Shown in pieces: positions 1 to 5,324 of a stretch of 12,895 nt of DNA. Each line of letters starts with the position of its first letter. The first letter of the stretch is position 1. The DNA lies in NCBI GenBank assembly GCA_964609495.1, contig CAZSTA010000046.1, positions 7,593 through 20,487 of the forward strand, read 5' to 3'. The notes below the pieces were generated by a model. The model was not told the origin of the DNA. It saw nothing but the letters and a program-made list of their open reading frames with translations, and ran no database searches. Source of the DNA: CAZSTA01 sp964609495 [NCBI: uncultured bacterium] (GTDB taxonomy: Bacteria; CAZSTA01). The translations under genes were made by a program, and so were the position numbers.

Positions 1-40
1 AACCGCCTACGCCTATTACTCCGAAACCCACTTTATTCAT
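1..40 (-). CDS. Probable Gfo/Idh/MocA-family oxidoreductase, N-terminal 13 codons only
   Basis: An ATG at 40 (minus strand) is preceded by a strong Shine-Dalgarno site, AAGGAGG, about 8 bases upstream. The 13 visible codons read MNKVGFGVIGVGG, then the gene leaves the window. A hydrophobic strand running directly into a G-x-G-x-x-G type Rossmann turn at residues 6-13 is how NAD(P)-dependent Gfo/Idh/MocA oxidoreductases begin; these oxidise or reduce sugars, inositols and related polyols. Other Rossmann proteins could begin the same way, so the family call is an inference from very few residues. The start itself is well supported by the ribosome binding site. The gene is 54 bases downstream of the toxin stop and could share its transcript. 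A dehydrogenase of a different family lies further upstream on the same strand, which would suit a carbohydrate-oxidation context. Confidence 0.55.
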   Translation of the reverse strand, partial: MNKVGFGVIGVGG

Positions 41-94
41 CTACGATGCCTCCTTTTTAGTTATAATCTGGGATAAAAAATCTACTTATTATTA

Positions 95-382
95 TCATTT
101 ATATATATCGCCTCGACTATCTACCTCTAATATATCTATTGATTTACTTTTTTGATTAACACGATATATAATTCTAATGTCGCCAATTCGATAGCGATAT
201 CTCCCTTTATGTTTCCCCTTCAGACGTTTAATTATCCGAGGATTAGGGTGATAAAAAGGCGAGATATTACAGATATGATCGAAGGCTTCAGCAATTCTTC
301 TCTGGGTTTTCCGATCTCTACTCTCAATAAACTTCCTTGCGAATGATGATATTCTCTCTATTGTATAGACACTTTCCCTCAT
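95..382 (-). CDS. RelE/ParE-superfamily toxin (mRNA interferase-like)
   Basis: This 95-residue protein has the normal length and layout of RelE toxins: two N-terminal helices (about residues 9-38) followed by an antiparallel sheet. The signature is clear: a basic IKRLKGKHKGRYRYRIGDIR stretch at 51-70, then IIYRV (71-75) and a C-terminal RGDIY (90-94). Family members cleave mRNA at the ribosome; Arg and Tyr residues in the RYRIGDIR region and the C-terminus usually form the active site and are present here, so the toxin looks intact. The start codon overlaps the antitoxin stop in an ATGA arrangement, the classic sign of translational coupling in toxin-antitoxin operons. Activity is inferred from family membership. 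ParE-like gyrase poisoning is less likely given the RGDIY ending. Confidence 0.88.
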   Translation of the reverse strand: MRESVYTIERISSFARKFIESRDRKTQRRIAEAFDHICNISPFYHPNPRIIKRLKGKHKGRYRYRIGDIRIIYRVNQKSKSIDILEVDSRGDIYK

Positions 383-696
383 AAATCTAATTTACGACGA
401 AGCTCTTCCCAACTAACTCCTTCTCCCCTAGATAATTCTGCTTCTGCTTCTTTAATGTTATCCACCACTATCTGATCGGCATTGATATTAGCTGTAGCTT
501 TCCAATCCTCTATCAATTCTATCACTTTATCCCAATCACCACCGATCTCACTTTCACTTATTGTTTTTAATAGCTCTAAGATAAATCCCACTTTCTCTTC
601 ATCATCGAAGTGTTTTAGCCATTCGAAGTGGGATAAGACATCAGTTACTGGCAGATATATTAAGTCATCAGGATATTTTTTGGTAACTAAATCCAT
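379..696 (-). CDS. Probable antitoxin of the RelE-type pair
   Basis: This 105-residue acidic protein lies directly upstream of the toxin and its TGA stop overlaps the toxin ATG by four bases. Translation starts at ATG 696, preceded by a GGAGGAG Shine-Dalgarno site about 8 bases upstream. The C-terminus (about 86-105) reads ELSRGEGVSWEELRRKLDL, a Gly-Ser-Trp-Glu-Glu helix typical of the toxin-binding tail of many antitoxins paired with RelE toxins. The N-terminal 65 residues (acidic helices, DDEEKVGFILELL at 31-43) do not match a ribbon-helix-helix or Phd/YefM DNA-binding fold that I recognise, so autoregulation cannot be assumed. The antitoxin role rests on position, size and tail. The start codon is only 18 bases from the end of the propeller pseudogene, so transcription may enter from upstream. 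Confidence 0.75.
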   Translation of the reverse strand: MDLVTKKYPDDLIYLPVTDVLSHFEWLKHFDDEEKVGFILELLKTISESEIGGDWDKVIELIEDWKATANINADQIVVDNIKEAEAELSRGEGVSWEELRRKLDL

Positions 697-714
697 CTTA
701 TAAATTCTCCTCCC

Positions 715-1307
715 TCAATCAACATCTTCGAGCCTCTTGACTGTTATTCTACTAACTCCTCCCCAAGTTCCCACCCAAACATAATCTTCATCAGCTACTA
801 TCGATTCAACTCTATTGTTGACCAATCCATCCTCAAGGGGAAAATTTCTCCACTCTCCGCTTTTCTTATCATATCCACTCAATCCGCTATCAGTTCCCAC
901 CCAGAGATAATTATCATCGATCGCTAGAGATAAAACATCGTTATCGATCAACCCATCACGGGTATCAAAAATACTCCACCTCTAACTTCTCAGCTCGTAT
1001 CTGCCTAACCCGATCTCCAATATTCCAAACCAGATAGCATCTTTATCCACGCCTATTGAGGTGAAATCGTAATTCTCCTGTATCTCAGGGATGTTAATAG
1101 CGCTCCACTTATTAGACGCCTTGTAGTATGCGATAATTCCCCTATTCATTGCCACCCAAACTTTATCCTCGATAACCACTACTGAGTTGGCAAGGAAAGC
1201 GCTAGGGAGATCATATCCCTATCTACATATAATACAAAATTACTCCATTCTCCGTTTGTTTTATATCTGCTTAACCCCTCCTTTATCTTTGAGATTATCA
1301 CTTCAAT
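715..1307 (-). pseudogene. Decayed beta-propeller (Reg_prop-type) gene fragment
   Basis: Three open pieces on the minus strand together encode about four beta-propeller blades of the two-component-regulator propeller type. The repeated pattern is W-x-x-F ... DGL-x-N-x-V-x-S-(I/L)-A-x-D ... (L/V)WVGT-x-x-G-(L/V)S-x-Y. Segment 951-715 has two good blades (YLWVGTDSGLSGYD, YVWVGTWGGVSRI). Segment 1179-982 (VWVAMNRGIIAYY, AIWFGILEIGLGRY) is in the same frame as 951-715 but separated from it by an in-frame TAG at 984-982. Upstream, about 1300-1205, another blade piece (GLSRYKTNGEWSNF) is in a different frame, requiring a frameshift around 1185-1215. There is no usable N-terminus, signal peptide or remaining propeller, and the dehydrogenase gene abuts its upstream end. 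One stop, one frameshift and 5' truncation make this a relic. A sequencing error could explain one lesion but not all three. Confidence 0.75.
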
Positions 1308-2381
1308 TTAGGGGAATATCACCGCTTTAATCGCAGATATCTTCTCCTTATTATCGATCACCTCGAAAGCCTCTACTACTTCATCCAAAGGATAACGATT
1401 AGTTATTATCGGCTTCATCTTAACCATGCCAGCCTCTAATATCTTAATGGCTTTGAAGAGATCGGCATAAGCATAGTTAGCCGCAGTGATTAAGCTCCGC
1501 TCCCCACTCATAGCCTCGGGCGTCAGTTGTAGAGTATCGGATAAGCCAGCTAATAGAATTGTGTGTCCGCCTCTCTTCAAAAGTTCCATCCCCTCCAGAA
1601 CACTCTCTGGAGAGCCAATAGTATTAAATACCGCGTTTATCCCTAAGCCATTAGTTACATCCATTACTAATTCCTTCACGCTCTCTCTATTAGCGTTCAC
1701 CACATAATCAGCGCCGAACTCCTTCGCCAGCTTCAGAGGGCTATCATAGATATCGGAGGTGAATACTCTAGTTACGCCATAGCCTCTCGCAGTCTGAATT
1801 ATGGATAAGCCAATAGGACCGGTTCCCATAACCAGAATATCATCACCTACGAAGAGATCAGCTAATTCCAGCGCATGTATCGCTACTCCTAGACCATCGA
1901 GCAGAGCCGCCTCCTCGAAGGAGATATTATCTGGGAGTGAGTAAGCTTTATCACTCCATAGAGTGCAAAATTCCGCCATTCCTCCGGGGTTATATTCGAG
2001 CTCCTCCCATCCCGCGCCATGTCCATGATGCTTCACCTCGGCGCAGAGATGTTGCTTTCCAGTCTGGCAGTAGTAGCAGGTCTCACAGCTTCTAAAGGGA
2101 AGAGCGAGGATTCTCTGCCCGATTCTCTCTGGAGATACTTTCGTTCCCACCTCGACTATCTCTCCAGCGAACTCATGTCCTAAGATCATATTGGGGGGAT
2201 TAGGTCTATGATATCCTAAAGTATGCCAGGACCAGGGATTCTCCCCGTGAAGATAACGAATATCAGAGCCACATATCCCACAAGCCTTGACTCTCACCAG
2301 CACCTCATCTTCTGCTGGCTTAGGAGTTGGAACTTCAGCTACTCTTAATTTATAAGGCTCTTCTAAAACTGCTGCTTTCAT
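1308..2381 (-). CDS. Zinc-dependent medium-chain dehydrogenase (alcohol/sorbitol/threonine dehydrogenase-like)
   Basis: The 357-residue protein is a full-length MDR-superfamily enzyme, cytosolic, expected to oxidise an alcohol or polyol with NAD(P). The GroES-like catalytic domain has the catalytic-zinc ligands Cys37 (CGICGSD, 34-40) and His69-Glu70 (GHE), and the structural-zinc lobe Cys99, Cys102, Cys105 and Cys113. The Rossmann domain has GTGPIGL at 186-192 and an acidic Asp210 at the end of the second strand, which favours NAD over NADP. The spacing from Cys37 to His69 is longer than usual because of an aromatic insert around 46-64 (NPWSWHTLGYHRP), so the substrate pocket is probably not that of a standard sorbitol or threonine dehydrogenase. 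ATG 2381 has a GAGAGGAAG site just upstream and sits 20 bases after the protease stop, so the two genes are likely co-transcribed. The substrate cannot be read from sequence. Confidence 0.92.
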   Translation of the reverse strand: MKAAVLEEPYKLRVAEVPTPKPAEDEVLVRVKACGICGSDIRYLHGENPWSWHTLGYHRPNPPNMILGHEFAGEIVEVGTKVSPERIGQRILALPFRSCETCYYCQTGKQHLCAEVKHHGHGAGWEELEYNPGGMAEFCTLWSDKAYSLPDNISFEEAALLDGLGVAIHALELADLFVGDDILVMGTGPIGLSIIQTARGYGVTRVFTSDIYDSPLKLAKEFGADYVVNANRESVKELVMDVTNGLGINAVFNTIGSPESVLEGMELLKRGGHTILLAGLSDTLQLTPEAMSGERSLITAANYAYADLFKAIKILEAGMVKMKPIITNRYPLDEVVEAFEVIDNKEKISAIKAVIFP

Positions 2382-2401
2382 ATCGATCTTCCTCTCTTAA
2401 T

Positions 2402-5119
2402 CTAGAGAAATAGCAAAATTAACACCAAGATAACTATAGCTATCGCTGGTATATTAACCTGGGGAGGAGGCTTAGGTTTCTCCTCCGACTCTAAAGTTAT
2501 ACGGCGAGAAGCTATGTTATCCATCTCATTCGTTTCTGCGATTATATTATCGGGATCTACAACCGTATATATCTCGTAATCCCCCGGTTTAATTTTCTCA
2601 GTTCGCCAAATGTAGTTAAGAGTTGCTTCCTCTCCAGTAGAGAGGCTAGAGGTTAATTTATCCGTATCTATTTGCGATCCGCCAGCAGAAGGGTCACCCT
2701 GAAAAATTCGGACTAAGACGCTATTGTGCTTCGGATCCTCATCCCCCACGTTTCTCACGGTCACAGCTATAGCGACATCTTCTCCTGCTTTCGGATAGGT
2801 TGGATCGAAGAAGACGGAGGAGATAATTAGATTGGGTCTTTCTGGCTCCCCTCCCTCTTGGAAGCCAGCGGAGATAACTAAAGCGAAATCCTGTATTTTC
2901 TGAGGGATGTTAGCCGCTTCCACTTCGAAGGTGTATTTGCCCCTTGTGGGGAATGAGACCAATACCTGCTCTACATTGTTAACTCGATCGTGAGCAGTAT
3001 CGAAGGGAGCGATGAAGTCATTCCCGTAGAACTTCTCTCCATTAGGGGAGATTATAGTTAGATCTAAATCGTTAACCAAGGTCCTTCCCGGATAATCGGT
3101 CCAAACCAGAGTTGCCTTCAGGGGAACATTGCTCGTCATCACATCGTAGGAGAAAGTTCTTCTCCCACCAGTAGATAAGCCCTCTTTATTATCAATATAC
3201 ACCCAAGATTGAGGAGGTGAGGGAAATAGACTATTAGCTAAGTTCACTCGACCCCACCCTTGAACGTTGTCCGGACGATATTTGATCTCTTGAGAAGCCC
3301 CTGTTCCATACTGACCGGGCACCAGATCAACTGCTCCATTGATTAGAGTTGCTTTGAGAAGAGCGGCGCTGGGTGAGGATAAGCCTTCCAGCTCTGTATA
3401 GAACTCTCGAACTAAAGCCGATATCCCCGAGACTAGAGGAGTCGACATACTCGTTCCTCCCATAAATATATACCAATCATTATGGACTCCCCAACCTGTT
3501 CCTCCTAATTGAGAACGGCATGAGATTATATCGGTCCCTGGAGCAACCACATCGGGTTTGATCCGATCGTCATCTGTAGGGCCACGACTGGAGAAAGCCG
3601 CTAATCCTACTTTATTACTTGAGATTCTATCTCTATTGATAGGATCTACCGGGAAGCTGCTCCCCCAAACATTCCCCCAGGTGGACCCAGTTAATCCCCC
3701 TGAATTAGCTGGGCGTTCTGTCTCTGTCGCTCCCACAGTAAGACAGTTCTTAGCGGTGCCAGGTGAGCAAAGGGAGTCGAGATCTACAACTCCATTTCGA
3801 TTAGAATCTAATCCCTCGTTCCCTGCCGCGAAGACTATCAGCATATCTTTATTATCCCAAACGAATTGATCTGTTTCCTTCGCATAAGTGGTATAGTCTC
3901 CATCCACCGGCTCTCCCCAGCTATTGCTATGTATCCTCGCCCCATCGCGATAAGCTTGCTCATAGAGGATTTTGAGATCTACGGGAAGTCCCCCTAAACC
4001 GCCTCTATCATCGAGGACGGATTGTAATACCAACTTGGCAGAAGGAGCCATTCCCTTAAATCTTCCTCCCGACATCTCTCCGCTTCCTAATACCGAACCA
4101 GCTACGTGAGTTCCATGCCCATGTGGATCGCTGGCATCATTTGGTCTTCCCAGGGCATATAGAGAGACCACTCGGCCTCGAAAGTCTTTATTTAAGGAGG
4201 CATCGGTTTTCCCACTATCCAGCCCAGTATCGGCTATCGCGACTATCTGTCCCCTTCCAGTTAGAGGGGAGGAATTATTCCAAGCCGTGTCTGCTTCCAG
4301 GATCTCAGCGGCTATATCGTTGAGAAGGCGAGGGGGAATATATTCTTCAAGCCACTTCACTTCTGGAAGCTGGGAGATATCAGGAATGAAATCCCGAAGG
4401 ATAACCGCTCTGATCTTATCCTCTCCAGTTGATAGGACCTTCCCCTTCCAATCCTCGATCTTCTTCACAACTTTGGGAACATCGGTCGGCTTATAGACAA
4501 GGATATCTAAAGTTACCTCCCCAGTCCCAAAGGCTCGAGAAAGACCTTCTCTGGTAACCTCGACAGCCAATTTGGGATTTACCTTGTAGGCAGGCTCATA
4601 GACTCCAATCCATTGGATAAAGGATAGTTTCGCCACTTTATCTCGCACTCCGGGGACTAGTTCCGCTAAGAATGCGTTTTGCGGGATATAGTCGAATAAC
4701 TTACCTCCTAGAAGTTCGACCTGTTTCTTCCATTCAGGCTTGATTGGTCCAACGAATTGGATAATATAATGGTTGGTGGGACCTACAAGCTCCAAAGCCC
4801 GAGGAGGAGTAGGCATAGGGCCAGTGGTATCGATCTCAACACCAGCCACTTTGATCAAGGTGCTCTCTTTCAATTCCTCAACTTCGAAACCCATATCCTG
4901 GATCAACTTCAAGTCTAAGTCTTTAATCTTAGCTACAACAAAGCTTTCATATTCGGCAAGTATATCGATCCCAGTCCTTTTTAACTCGTTTAATTGCATC
5001 GCACTTTCGAAGTATATCCTTGCTGAGATAAATTCTTCTTGTCCCCAAGCAATTGAAGTGAAGATAATACAGGTTGTTATGATTAGGGCAAGCAGAATTG
5101 AGAGTCTGATCTTTCTCAT
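2402..5119 (-). CDS. Membrane-anchored subtilisin-family (S8) serine protease with CARDB domain
   Basis: I start this gene at ATG 5119 (905 residues), because a GGAGGG site lies 6 bases upstream and the protein then begins with a signal peptide (MRKIRLSILLALIITTCIIF). A TTG ten codons further upstream is less likely. After the signal comes a long propeptide (about 28-270) with two inhibitor-like modules. The S8 catalytic domain (about 285-630) has a complete active site: Asp297 in IADTGLD, His335 in HGHGTHVAG, oxyanion Asn434 in AAGNEG, and Ser557 in GGTSMSTP. It is followed by a jelly-roll domain (about 640-752; LVWTDYPGRTLVNDLDLTI) like that of KP-43-type proteases, a CARDB-like adhesion domain (about 762-877), a Pro-rich spacer and a C-terminal hydrophobic segment (IPAIAIVILVLILLFL) ending at the last residue. 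It should act outside the cytoplasm, tethered by its C-terminus. Autoprocessing of the propeptide is inferred from the family. Confidence 0.95.
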   Translation of the reverse strand: MRKIRLSILLALIITTCIIFTSIAWGQEEFISARIYFESAMQLNELKRTGIDILAEYESFVVAKIKDLDLKLIQDMGFEVEELKESTLIKVAGVEIDTTGPMPTPPRALELVGPTNHYIIQFVGPIKPEWKKQVELLGGKLFDYIPQNAFLAELVPGVRDKVAKLSFIQWIGVYEPAYKVNPKLAVEVTREGLSRAFGTGEVTLDILVYKPTDVPKVVKKIEDWKGKVLSTGEDKIRAVILRDFIPDISQLPEVKWLEEYIPPRLLNDIAAEILEADTAWNNSSPLTGRGQIVAIADTGLDSGKTDASLNKDFRGRVVSLYALGRPNDASDPHGHGTHVAGSVLGSGEMSGGRFKGMAPSAKLVLQSVLDDRGGLGGLPVDLKILYEQAYRDGARIHSNSWGEPVDGDYTTYAKETDQFVWDNKDMLIVFAAGNEGLDSNRNGVVDLDSLCSPGTAKNCLTVGATETERPANSGGLTGSTWGNVWGSSFPVDPINRDRISSNKVGLAAFSSRGPTDDDRIKPDVVAPGTDIISCRSQLGGTGWGVHNDWYIFMGGTSMSTPLVSGISALVREFYTELEGLSSPSAALLKATLINGAVDLVPGQYGTGASQEIKYRPDNVQGWGRVNLANSLFPSPPQSWVYIDNKEGLSTGGRRTFSYDVMTSNVPLKATLVWTDYPGRTLVNDLDLTIISPNGEKFYGNDFIAPFDTAHDRVNNVEQVLVSFPTRGKYTFEVEAANIPQKIQDFALVISAGFQEGGEPERPNLIISSVFFDPTYPKAGEDVAIAVTVRNVGDEDPKHNSVLVRIFQGDPSAGGSQIDTDKLTSSLSTGEEATLNYIWRTEKIKPGDYEIYTVVDPDNIIAETNEMDNIASRRITLESEEKPKPPPQVNIPAIAIVILVLILLFL

Positions 5120-5204
5120 TTGATTTCCCTCCAAATTAAGAAGTTTCAAAATTTTTTGTCTGAGATGTTCGAGATCGGATTAGACCTTGAACTCATATAA
5201 ATCA

Positions 5205-5282
5205 CCCTCCCCTCAAGGGAGAGGGAAGAATCATCAAGAGAGGGACTTAATTATGTTCCCTCTCCCCTGGTGGGAGAGGGAA
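5205..5282. repeat. Two copies of a CCCTCTCCC-type palindromic repeat
   Basis: The gap between the DUF11 gene and the protease gene (5120-5324) contains two related palindromes. The copy at 5256-5282 is perfect: an 11-base arm TTCCCTCTCCC, loop CTGGT, and arm GGGAGAGGGAA. The copy at 5205-5227 is an imperfect version with one base missing from the left arm and loop TCAA. Both share the right arm GGGAGAGGGAA and lie in the same orientation about 50 bases apart. There is no T-run after either on the minus strand, so I do not read them as intrinsic terminators. They look like a dispersed repeat of REP type, and related sequences occur inside the upstream coding region (see the entries at 6345 and 6855). 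Confidence 0.8.
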
Positions 5283-5288
5283 ATTATA
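5283..5288 (-). promoter_or_regulatory. Candidate -10 box for the protease gene
   Basis: The minus strand reads a perfect TATAAT in the gap upstream of the protease gene, 164 bases before its start codon. No good -35 match is found at 16-18 bases upstream; a TTAACT is about 20 bases away. There is no TG extension. The expected transcription start would fall inside the perfect palindrome at 5256-5282, so the palindrome would form a leader hairpin or overlap the start. This is a weak call based on one hexamer in AT-rich DNA. Confidence 0.25.
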
Positions 5289-5324
5289 TCTTGAACTAAC
5301 TAGCGAAAAGTTAAGAATAACCAA

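Noticed and set aside
982-984. Recoded TAG (readthrough) in the propeller gene
   Set aside because: Other genes here show no in-frame TAG, and the protease gene uses TAG as its stop; the nearby frameshift and 5' truncation make decay the simpler explanation.
3558-5123. Several plus-strand open frames over the protease gene
   Set aside because: They are antisense to a protein with a complete catalytic triad and conserved domains, have no domain content and no ribosome binding sites; they are shadows.
5120-5149. A longer start for the protease at a TTG (5149)
   Set aside because: The ATG at 5119 has an ideal GGAGGG site 6 bases upstream and starts directly with a normal signal peptide; the ten extra residues from TTG contain that ribosome binding site.
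5205-5282. Intrinsic terminator for the DUF11 gene
   Set aside because: The stems are strong but no T-run follows them on the minus strand and two similar copies are present, which fits a dispersed repeat better.
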